Positions 57,442-64,000 of a stretch of 64,000 nt of DNA are shown in pieces (within the stretch, counting starts at the first letter, position 1; every line of letters starts with the position of its first letter). The notes below the pieces were generated by a model, which was given only the letters and a program-made list of their open reading frames with translations, did not search any database and was not told the DNA's origin. Made by a program: the position numbers and the translations under genes. Location: positions 145,800 through 209,799 of the forward strand of contig NZ_JABEQH010000003.1 of NCBI RefSeq assembly GCF_014174305.1, in the 5' to 3' direction. The DNA comes from Gluconacetobacter johannae (lineage in GTDB: Bacteria > Pseudomonadota > Alphaproteobacteria > Acetobacterales > Acetobacteraceae).

Positions 57442-58377
57442 TTAAACGGCGCCCTGTGGCTCGGGCGCGCTGGCCCAGGGCGCGGTCGCGAAACATCCGG
57501 CCAGGTAATCGAGCAGAACGGACACGCGCGCGGGCCGCAATTGCCCAGGCGGGGTGACCAGATGCAGGGCGATCGGGGAAATGCTCCAGTCCGGCAGCAC
57601 TTCTTCCAGCCGGCCGGCCGCCAGTTCGCGCCAGATCATGAATTCCGGAAAGACCGACAGACCCAGCCCGGCCAGCAGGACCGGCAGGAAGGCCTCCGAA
57701 TTGTTCGCCCGGAGGCGGGCGGGCGGCGTCACCACATACGTGTCGCCCGTCGTGTGATGCAGGCGCAGTTGCCCTGGTACCGCGACATTCGTGTAAATAA
57801 AGCCCTGATGATGTTCCAGGTCACGCGGGTGCGTGGGGCGTCCGTGCGCCTCCAGATAGGACGGGGCCGCGACCAGCGGACGACGCACCGCGCAGAGCCT
57901 GCGCGCGCGCAGTGATGAATCGGTCAGGGATGCGATCCGCAGCGCCACGTCGTAGCCGCCGCCGACCAGGTCAATCACTTCGTCGCTGAAATCGATCGCC
58001 ACCTCGACTTCGGGATAAAGCGTGAGAAATTTCGGCAGGACCGGGGCGAGGTGCATGACGCCGAAGGACATCGGCGCCGCAATCCGCACCAGTCCGCGCG
58101 GCCGCACCGTCCCGTCCTGCGCTTCGGCTTCCGCCATCTCGCCTTCGGCGAGGATCCGGTTCGCCCGGTCGATCGCCGCCCGCCCCGCTTCCGTCAGGCC
58201 AAGCTGGCGCGAGGTGCGGCTGAGCAGCGAGGTGCCCAGCCGCTGTTCCAGGCGTGTGATCGCCTTGGAAACAGTCGGCTTGGACAGTTGAAGCGCCTCG
58301 GCGGCACCCGCGAAGGAGCGTACTTCCACCACCTTGGCGAAGATCGCCCAGGCTTCGAGGTCAGGCAGTCTCGCCAT
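57442..58377 (-). CDS. LysR-family transcriptional regulator divergent from pirin
   Basis: A 311-residue regulator. The helix-turn-helix is [20 protein letters not shown] followed by [15 protein letters not shown]. The effector domain follows a typical hinge ([14 protein letters not shown]). It belongs to the CrgA-like branch. It is separated by about 100 nt from the pirin gene on the plus strand, and pirin genes are often controlled by a divergent LysR of this kind; the target is inferred. Confidence 0.9.
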   Translation of the reverse strand: MARLPDLEAWAIFAKVVEVRSFAGAAEALQLSKPTVSKAITRLEQRLGTSLLSRTSRQLGLTEAGRAAIDRANRILAEGEMAEAEAQDGTVRPRGLVRIAAPMSFGVMHLAPVLPKFLTLYPEVEVAIDFSDEVIDLVGGGYDVALRIASLTDSSLRARRLCAVRRPLVAAPSYLEAHGRPTHPRDLEHHQGFIYTNVAVPGQLRLHHTTGDTYVVTPPARLRANNSEAFLPVLLAGLGLSVFPEFMIWRELAAGRLEEVLPDWSISPIALHLVTPPGQLRPARVSVLLDYLAGCFATAPWASAPEPQGAV

Positions 58378-58480
58378 GTCATTCCCAGAACTGATGTGTT
58401 TCCGTCATTTCCATTTTAAGACGGTCAACAGCGTTCTATCTCTTGCTGCGTAGAAGGCCAAGAGGGCCGGGAGGCATCAC

Positions 58481-59182
58481 ATGATAGACGTCAGATCCTT
58501 TGCAAGCCTGGGTGGGGCCGATCACGGCTGGCTCAAGGCGAAACATCACTTCTCGTTCGCGGATTATCACGATCCGGAGCGGGTCCACTGGGGCGCCCTG
58601 CGGGTGTGGAACGATGATACCATCGCGCCCGGCACCGGCTTTCCCCCGCATCCGCACCGCGACATGGAAATCATCACCTATGTCCGCAAGGGCGCGATCA
58701 CGCATCAGGACAACCTTGGCAACAGGGGCCGGACGGAAGCCGGCGACGTGCAGGTCATGTCCGCGGGCAGCGGCATCACGCACAGCGAATATAACCGCGA
58801 ACCCGGTGCGACCGAGATCTTCCAGATCTGGATCATTCCGACGGAGCGTGGCCGTGCGCCAAGCTGGGGCGCGCGTCCGTTTCCGAAGGAAAACCGGGCG
58901 GGGCATTTCGTCACGCTGGCCTCGGGGTATGAGAGCGATGCCGACGCATTGCCGATCCGCACCGATGCCCGCGTCCTGGGGGCGACGCTGAAGGCCGGGC
59001 AGACGGCGGAATATGCGCTGGGCACCGAACGCCATGCCTATCTCGTGCCGTCCACCGGCGCGGTCGAGATCGAAGGCGTGCGGGTGAACACCCGTGATGG
59101 CGCCGCCATCACCGGGACCGAAACGCTACGCGTCACCGCCCTGGAAGACGCTGAAATCGTGCTTGTCGACGCCGCGGCGTGA
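58481..59182 (+). CDS. pirin family protein (YhaK/YhhW-like quercetinase fold)
   Basis: A bicupin of 233 residues. The N-terminal cupin holds the metal ligands in PPHPHRDMEIITYV (His-x-His) and MSAGSGITHSE (His and Glu). GATEIFQIWIIPTERG is also typical. Some pirins cleave quercetin or act as redox sensors. It is divergent from a LysR gene and followed by a truncated DoxX gene; pirin-DoxX pairs are common, so a stress-responsive operon is likely. Confidence 0.92.
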   Translation: MIDVRSFASLGGADHGWLKAKHHFSFADYHDPERVHWGALRVWNDDTIAPGTGFPPHPHRDMEIITYVRKGAITHQDNLGNRGRTEAGDVQVMSAGSGITHSEYNREPGATEIFQIWIIPTERGRAPSWGARPFPKENRAGHFVTLASGYESDADALPIRTDARVLGATLKAGQTAEYALGTERHAYLVPSTGAVEIEGVRVNTRDGAAITGTETLRVTALEDAEIVLVDAAA

Positions 59183-59284
59183 ACAGGAGACGCCAGGCGC
59201 CCTGATCCGTCTCGACATGCCCTGGCATGACGGATCGGGGTGTCCTTGCCGCCGGGCCATTCAACCAAAGCAGGGGATCGGACA

Positions 59285-59458
59285 ATGTACAAGTTCGAGG
59301 CATCCGCCGGAGCCGTTCTGCTCGCTGTCGGGCGGCATGCGCTGACCCTCCTGTTCGGGGTCATGGGATGGGGGAAACCGGGCGATTGCGCGGCGATCTG
59401 CGAGTACGTCCGGTTGCGGTCCCGGTTCGTAGGCCAGTCTCCCAAACCGGTATCCTGA
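59285..59458 (+). pseudogene. truncated DoxX-like membrane protein remnant
   Basis: A 57-codon ORF with a Shine-Dalgarno-like GGGGATCGG before ATG 59285. The first 30 residues (SAGAVLLAVGRHALTLLFGV, MGWGKPGDCAA) resemble the first helix and the G-W-x-K loop of DoxX proteins, which usually have 130-150 residues and four helices. After that the sequence becomes charged and stops (RSRFVGQSPKPVS). The convergent hpnK gene ends 23 nt further on. No continuation of DoxX is visible in other frames. I read it as a 3'-truncated remnant of a gene once paired with pirin. Confidence 0.55.
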
Positions 59459-59481
59459 TCCGGCGGCTGCCAGAGCAGGAT

Positions 59482-60324
59482 TCAGTCCTGCGTCCACGTC
59501 GTCGGCACGGCGCGGCAGTGCGACAGGCCGGCGCGGAAGCCGGGGCTGCACAGGGCGGCCAGTTCGGCCGCGTGCTCATAGTCCGGCATCACCCGGTCGA
59601 CCAGCGCGTTCTTCGCCGTCGCGGGGTGGAAATAGATTTCGGACAGTCCGTCCGGCAGGTGCGCGGCCAGGGCCGCGACCCGGTCGGTCGTCATATGGCC
59701 GCTCCAGGCGATGCCGAAGCACCAGTCGTTGGTCAGCAGCCCGGCGCGGCGGGCCTGGTGGCGCAGCACCGCGGTCCAGCGCCGCAGGGCGGCGGCCCCC
59801 GGTGAATCGCTGTAGGTGCCGGCGGCGAACAGGGGCTCGGGCGGCTCCAGCGGGACGCGGATCGCCCGCAGGCCGTGGCGCAGCCCGCTTTCGATCATCA
59901 GCTTGCCCACCGTCGGGTGCAGATGCATGTGCTTGTGCGCGTTGGCGTGGTCCAGCGTCAGCCCCGTCCGGGCGAAGGCCGTGAACTGGGCCTCGATCTC
60001 GGCCGCGAGTTGGCGACGTATGCTGGGGCGGAAGAAATAATTGACGCCCAGTTCAAGCTGGCTGGACGGAAACTGCCCGTCCCGATCCACCAGCAGGGGA
60101 ATGTCGGCGGGCGGCAGGGTCGCCGGTCCCTCGATCACCACCAGATGCAGGCCGACATGCAGGCCGGGCAGGCGACGCGCGCGCGCCACCGCGTCGACCG
60201 CCGCCGGCCCCGCCACCATCAGGCTGGCGGTGGACAGCAGGCCGTCGCGATGCGCGATCTCGATGGCTTCGTTGACCTCTTCCGACAGACCGAAATCGTC
60301 GGCGGATACGATCACGCGCTTCAT
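59482..60324 (-). CDS. hpnK: hopanoid biosynthesis protein HpnK (YdjC/ChbG-type deacetylase)
   Basis: A 280-residue carbohydrate deacetylase-fold protein. Metal-binding motifs are SADDFGLSEEVNEAIE, LPGLHVGLHLVV and DHANAHKHMHLHP. HpnK is reported to deacetylate N-acetylglucosaminyl bacteriohopanetetrol made by HpnI, ahead of HpnJ ring contraction to the cyclitol ether. It is the last gene of the minus-strand series hpnM-hpnI-hpnJ-hpnK. A hairpin lies just upstream of it. Confidence 0.9.
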   Translation of the reverse strand: MKRVIVSADDFGLSEEVNEAIEIAHRDGLLSTASLMVAGPAAVDAVARARRLPGLHVGLHLVVIEGPATLPPADIPLLVDRDGQFPSSQLELGVNYFFRPSIRRQLAAEIEAQFTAFARTGLTLDHANAHKHMHLHPTVGKLMIESGLRHGLRAIRVPLEPPEPLFAAGTYSDSPGAAALRRWTAVLRHQARRAGLLTNDWCFGIAWSGHMTTDRVAALAAHLPDGLSEIYFHPATAKNALVDRVMPDYEHAAELAALCSPGFRAGLSHCRAVPTTWTQD

Positions 60325-60342
60325 GGATACTCGCGGGGAAAA

Positions 60343-60363
60343 GGGCCGCCGGGGCGGCGGCCC
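60343..60363 (-). other. GC hairpin between hpnJ and hpnK
   Basis: GGGCCGCC-GGGGC-GGCGGCCC forms a perfect 8-bp stem with a 5-nt loop in the 51-nt gap between the two genes. There is no T-tract. It may stabilise or partly terminate the hpnJ transcript. Confidence 0.4.
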
Positions 60364-60375
60364 CGGCGGGCGCGG

Positions 60376-61800
60376 TCAGGCCGCGCGGCGGTCACGCAGG
60401 AACTGGAAGAACTCCACGCCCTCGCGCAGGCGGCGCTTCATCATCTGCGGGCTGCGAACCATCTCGCCGACGATCGAGGCGATCTTGGGCGCGCGGAAAT
60501 AGAATTTCCGGTAGAATTCCTCGACGCTGCCGAAGATTTCGGTGTGCGACAGATGCGGGTAGTGCAGGGGGGCGATCTGCACGCCGTTCTCGTCGATCAG
60601 TTCGGCGTTGCTGGCGTCCAGCCAGCCGTTCTCGGCCGCCTGCTGATACAGGAACGTGCCGGGATAGGGCGCGGCCAGGGACACCTGCAAGGTGTGCGGA
60701 TTGATCTCGGTGGCGAACTTGATCGTCTCCTGGATCGTCTCCTTCGTCTCGCCGGGCAGGCCCAGGATGAACGTGCCGTGGATCTTGATCCCCAGCTCGT
60801 GGCAGTTTTTGGTGAACTCGCGCGCCACCTCGACCCGCAGGCCCTTCTTGATGTTGTGCAGGATCTGCTGGTTGCCGCTCTCGTAGCCGACCAGCAGCAG
60901 GCGCAGGCCGTTGTCCTTCAGCACTTCCAGCGTCTTGCGCGGCACGTTGGCCTTGGCGTTGCACGACCAGGTGACGCCCATCTTGCCCAGTTCGCGCGCG
61001 ATGGCCTCGGCGCGCGGCAAATCGTCGGTGAAGGTGTCGTCGTCGAAGAAGAATTCCTTGACCTGCGGGAAATACTGCCGCGCCAGGCGGATCTCGGCGG
61101 CCACGTGTTCCGGGCTGCGGGTGCGGTAGTGATGCCCGCCCACCGTCTGCGGCCACAGGCAGAAGGTGCAGCGCGATTTGCAGCCCCGGCCGGTATAGAT
61201 CGAGATGTACGGGTGCATCAGGTACCCGATGAAGTAATCCTCGATCTTCAGGTCGCGCTTGTAGACCTCGGTCACGAAGGGCAGGCTGTCCATGTTCTCG
61301 ATCATGGCGCGGTCGCGGTTATGGACGATGACGCCTTCGTCGTTGCGCCAGGAAATGCCGTCCACGTCCTTCAGGTCGCGGCCTTCGGCGATTTCCTTGA
61401 TCGTGAAGTCGAATTCGTTGCGGGCGACGAAATCGACCGGGCCACCCTTCAGCAGGCTTTCCTCGGGCTGGACGGCGACCTTGGCGCCGACCATGCCGAT
61501 CTTCAGCGACGGATTCGCGTCCTTCAGCATCTGCGCCACCCGCACGTCCGAGGCGAAGGACGGGGTGGAAGTGTGCATCACCACTAGGTCGCGGTTGCGT
61601 ACGTCCTGCAGGATCGGCTCCATGCCCATGCGCGCCGGCGGGGCGTCGATCAGGCGGCTGCCTTCGACCAGGGCGGCGGGCTGGGCCAGCCATGTCGGAT
61701 ACCAGAACGACCTGATTTCCCGCTTGGCCTGGTAGCGGGAACCCGCGCCGCCGTCGAAACCGTCGAAGGAAGGGGGTTGGAGGAACAGGGTCTTCATCAT
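60376..61800 (-). CDS. hpnJ: hopanoid biosynthesis radical SAM protein HpnJ
   Basis: A 474-residue B12-binding-domain radical SAM enzyme. Residues up to about 190 form the cobalamin-binding fold (DLVVMHTSTPSFASDVRVAQ). The 4Fe-4S cluster cysteines are Cys207, Cys211 and Cys214 in YTGRGCKSRCTFCLWPQ. FDDDTFTDDLPRAEAIAREL and LLLVGYESGNQQILHNIKKG are typical HpnJ. The enzyme is thought to contract the glucosamine ring to the cyclitol ether of composite hopanoids. Two ATG codons begin it; the first is used. Confidence 0.93.
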   Translation of the reverse strand: MMKTLFLQPPSFDGFDGGAGSRYQAKREIRSFWYPTWLAQPAALVEGSRLIDAPPARMGMEPILQDVRNRDLVVMHTSTPSFASDVRVAQMLKDANPSLKIGMVGAKVAVQPEESLLKGGPVDFVARNEFDFTIKEIAEGRDLKDVDGISWRNDEGVIVHNRDRAMIENMDSLPFVTEVYKRDLKIEDYFIGYLMHPYISIYTGRGCKSRCTFCLWPQTVGGHHYRTRSPEHVAAEIRLARQYFPQVKEFFFDDDTFTDDLPRAEAIARELGKMGVTWSCNAKANVPRKTLEVLKDNGLRLLLVGYESGNQQILHNIKKGLRVEVAREFTKNCHELGIKIHGTFILGLPGETKETIQETIKFATEINPHTLQVSLAAPYPGTFLYQQAAENGWLDASNAELIDENGVQIAPLHYPHLSHTEIFGSVEEFYRKFYFRAPKIASIVGEMVRSPQMMKRRLREGVEFFQFLRDRRAA

Positions 61801-61888
61801 GATACGCGGATCCTAGGGACGTGGGGACCTGCAGGAATGGGGGTCCGGCACGGCCGTTCTTGATATGTCTTGTGTCGCATGGGCGCTG

Positions 61889-63070
61889 TCAGTCGCCCGG
61901 CACGACAGGACGGGATGGGGGCGTCATAACCGAATGTGGCGCGAGATGCATCGTCTGTCCACGCCACGCCACGCGGGTTCCGGTCACGCTGCCCGCCATG
62001 ATCGCCGCCGAAAGCCAGTCGCGCGCCGGCAGCAGCAGCAGGGGGACCAGGCTGCGCTGGGCCAGCATGCGGTCCATCAGGAACGCGCAGGCCGCCCTGG
62101 CGGCCCAGACACCCAAAAAAACCAGCCATGTCCATCGTGCATGGGGCTGGCACAGCACGGCCATCGTCGCCCAGAACAGCGGCAGCTGGATGGCCGAGGC
62201 CGCATAGCCCGCGGGTTCCAGCGTCTTGACGGTGCGGCCCCAGCGCAGTTCGTGCGTCAGCACGTCGCCGAAGCCGGCCTCGCCCACGGTGGTCCAGGTC
62301 ATGCACGACGCGATGGCGATATGCCGGCCGCGCTCGCGCACCAGGCGGCCCAGCATGGCGTCGTCGGCGATATGCGGGGCCAGCGCCTGCAGGCCGCCCA
62401 CGGCGTCCAGCATCTCGCGCCGCAGGGCCATGGTGGCCCCCAGGCAGTCCTCGCGGCCCAGATAGCGCGACAGCATCACGCCGGGCAGGAAATTATGGTT
62501 GATCTGGCAGGCCGCCAGCAGGCGCGGCAGCGACCGCGTCGCCGGCAGGCCGGCATACAGGGTCGTCACCAGCCCGACCCCTGGCCGCGACAGCGCGTCG
62601 ACGACGTGCCGCAGATAGTCCGGCGCCACATGGATATCCGAGTCGGAGATGACCAGGATATCGTGCCGGGCCTTGGGCAGCATGTTGATAAGATTGCCGA
62701 TCTTGCGGTTGACGCCGTGCCCGGCCGGATCGACCACCAGGTCGATGTCCAGCGCCGGATGGCGTTCGCGCAGCCGCCGGACGATGGCGATCGCCGGGTC
62801 GCCCGCATCCTGCACGCCGAAGACGATCTGCATGCGTGGGTAATCCTGCGTGCAGAAGCTTTCCAGCGCTTCCTCCAGCAGGGGTTCGTCGCCGTGCAGC
62901 GGCTTCAGCACGGTGACCGGCGGCAGTACGGGCGCCACGGGGACGCGCCTTTCCCGCCACCTGAAGCGGGACATCAGCGCCGTACCCAGTGAGGCCTGCA
63001 CGCACCCGGCGACCGCGATCAGGGCGGCGGCACCGGCTGGGGAGGCAAGGGCGTGCAAGGCAGACATCAT
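61889..63070 (-). CDS. hpnI: hopanoid biosynthesis glycosyltransferase HpnI
   Basis: A 393-residue family 2 glycosyltransferase with an N-terminal membrane helix (ASPAGAAALIAVAGCVQASL) and C-terminal hydrophobic helices (YAASAIQLPLFWATMAVLC; AFLMDRMLAQRSLVPLLLLP). The catalytic acidic motif is VISDSDIHVAPDYL; TLYAGLPATRSLPRLLAA and LTHELRWGRTVKTLEPAG follow. HpnI is reported to add N-acetylglucosamine to bacteriohopanetetrol. The order HpnI-HpnJ-HpnK is consistent with a single pathway. Confidence 0.92.
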   Translation of the reverse strand: MMSALHALASPAGAAALIAVAGCVQASLGTALMSRFRWRERRVPVAPVLPPVTVLKPLHGDEPLLEEALESFCTQDYPRMQIVFGVQDAGDPAIAIVRRLRERHPALDIDLVVDPAGHGVNRKIGNLINMLPKARHDILVISDSDIHVAPDYLRHVVDALSRPGVGLVTTLYAGLPATRSLPRLLAACQINHNFLPGVMLSRYLGREDCLGATMALRREMLDAVGGLQALAPHIADDAMLGRLVRERGRHIAIASCMTWTTVGEAGFGDVLTHELRWGRTVKTLEPAGYAASAIQLPLFWATMAVLCQPHARWTWLVFLGVWAARAACAFLMDRMLAQRSLVPLLLLPARDWLSAAIMAGSVTGTRVAWRGQTMHLAPHSVMTPPSRPVVPGD

Positions 63071-63130
63071 CTTTCCGGCAGAGGGCGCAGGTCGTCTCGG
63101 GTCAGGGGCGTCGGTCGGTTCGGCTGCGGA

Positions 63131-63835
63131 TCAACCGGCCGAGAACGCCTTGACCTTCTTCTGTAGCAGCGCGATCAGATTCTGCACATTCCCCGATGCG
63201 AGGGTGGAACTGAAATCGGACCGCTGGGCCGCGACCTGGCTGATATGGGCGTTCAGCAGGACGTCGACGATGCGCCAGCCATCGGGTCCCGAGCGCATGA
63301 CATAGTCGATCTCGGTGCCGTCCGGGTCCTCGGTCGATCCGATATGCGTCGTCACGATCTGGTCGCTGCCGACCGGGGACGGGCGCGGGGTCGGGTCCAC
63401 GTTGAAATGGGCATCGCCGCCGGGTTTGAAGCTGGAGATATAGCGGGCGATGGTGAACTGGCGGAACACCTCCAGCAGTTGCCGCTTGTCCCCGTCCGAC
63501 AGGCCGGCGTAACGCAGGCCGACGGACGCGCTCAGCACCGTCTCCAGGTTGTAGACCTTGTCCACCACGGGGGCGAGGATCTGCGCCCGCTGGTCGAACG
63601 TGCCGCTGCCGGGGGCCTGGATCCGGCCCAGCGCGGTATAGAGCGCGTTGACCGGGGCCGTCACCGTCACCTGCGCGGCCCGTCCGGCGGACTGGGCATG
63701 CGCCGGTGCGACCGGCGGGACCATCATCGGGATCGCGGCCAGGCCGGCGCACAGGAACAGGGCGGCCATGGGCAAGGACGTCCGGGACAGGGGCATCCGG
63801 GACGGGGATTTCATCAAGCGTCGCATCACGGTCAT
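63131..63835 (-). CDS. hpnM: hopanoid-associated MlaC/Ttg2D-type phospholipid-binding protein HpnM
   Basis: A 234-residue periplasmic protein of the ABC-type toluene tolerance/MlaC family, with a signal peptide (MAALFLCAGLAAIPMMVPPV, then APAHAQ). LYTALGRIQAPGSGTFDQRA, GDKRQLLEVFRQFTIARYIS and GWRIVDVLLNAHISQVAAQR are typical. Such proteins carry phospholipid between membranes and HpnM is linked to hopanoid transport. ATG 63835 overlaps the dxs stop as ATGA. Confidence 0.88.
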   Translation of the reverse strand: MTVMRRLMKSPSRMPLSRTSLPMAALFLCAGLAAIPMMVPPVAPAHAQSAGRAAQVTVTAPVNALYTALGRIQAPGSGTFDQRAQILAPVVDKVYNLETVLSASVGLRYAGLSDGDKRQLLEVFRQFTIARYISSFKPGGDAHFNVDPTPRPSPVGSDQIVTTHIGSTEDPDGTEIDYVMRSGPDGWRIVDVLLNAHISQVAAQRSDFSSTLASGNVQNLIALLQKKVKAFSAG

Positions 63836-64000
63836 GATTTCGGTCCGATTGTCGCCTTTAGCAAGGGTTGGGTCATGTTGTTTTCGATGCCCAGGGCGTG
63901 AAGCGCGGTATGGGCGATGGCGGCGGCGTCGAGTCCGGCCTCGTGATACTGGGCGTCCTGGGTGTTGTGGTCGATGAAGCGGTCGGGCAGGGTCATGGGG
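63832..64000 (-). CDS. dxs: 1-deoxy-D-xylulose-5-phosphate synthase, C-terminal end (continues beyond window)
   Basis: The open frame enters from the right edge and encodes 56 residues to a TGA at 63834-63832. It reads MTLPDRFIDHNTQDAQ and then YHEAGLDAAAIAHTALHALG, the C-terminal pattern of alphaproteobacterial Dxs. The enzyme starts isoprenoid synthesis from pyruvate and glyceraldehyde 3-phosphate. The TGA overlaps the hpnM ATG, so precursor supply and hopanoid modification are coupled. Only the tail is visible, so the call rests on it and on context. Confidence 0.8.
   Translation of the reverse strand, partial: PMTLPDRFIDHNTQDAQYHEAGLDAAAIAHTALHALGIENNMTQPLLKATIGPKS

Overview
This 64 kb, GC-rich window most likely comes from an acetic acid bacterium (Acetobacteraceae, probably Gluconacetobacter or a close relative). 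The evidence is a fused transaldolase/glucose-6-phosphate isomerase inside a pentose-phosphate operon, a hopanoid hpnIJK cluster next to dxs, and intergenic hairpin repeats of a kind I associate with this family. The assignment is inference; there is no rRNA or tRNA in the window to anchor it.

Layout. (1) 1-9721, plus strand: glgB (5' end missing), glgX, treZ, malQ and treY overlap by a few bases and form a glycogen-remodelling and glycogen-to-trehalose operon. (2) 9865-21434, plus strand: a translationally coupled operon for Alternative Complex III (actABCDEF), a small membrane protein, a SCO copper chaperone and a caa3-type cytochrome c oxidase (coxB with fused cytochrome c, coxA, coxC, coxD). 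(3) 21452-33539: an amine-oxidation locus. A LysR regulator, a TonB receptor and an APC permease read left; a second TonB receptor and a methylamine/aromatic-amine dehydrogenase set (heavy chain, MauD-like protein, TTQ light chain, cytochrome c, MauE, MauD) read right. A LysR-type dyad lies between the two arms. (4) 33675-41738: accessory metabolism, with an LLM flavin monooxygenase, a GabT-like aminotransferase, a CPA1 Na+/H+ antiporter, a small coiled-coil protein, HisC, an ankyrin protein and an MBL-fold hydrolase. (5) 42150-54784, plus strand: the pentose-phosphate operon tkt, tal-pgi, gnd, zwf, two HAD phosphatases, pgl, rpiA, gntK, ending with a retropepsin-fold protein that lacks catalytic Asp. 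(6) 54976-59458: WrbA, YceI, cytochrome b561, YceI, then a LysR/pirin divergent pair and a DoxX remnant. (7) 59482-64000, minus strand: hpnK, hpnJ, hpnI, hpnM and the 3' end of dxs.

How it fits together. The pentose-phosphate operon is the expected core of sugar catabolism in a group that usually lacks a complete glycolysis. The trehalose operon links stored glycogen to an osmoprotectant. The dehydrogenase cluster would oxidise amines in the periplasm and pass electrons through its own monoheme cytochrome c. The neighbouring ACIII-caa3 operon offers a plausible terminal route to oxygen, although that link is inferred from proximity only. The most unusual region is 21452-33539: a TTQ amine dehydrogenase with paired TonB receptors, two MauD paralogues (one with a broken CxxC), no visible mauF or mauG, and mauE-mauD bracketed by inverted repeat elements.
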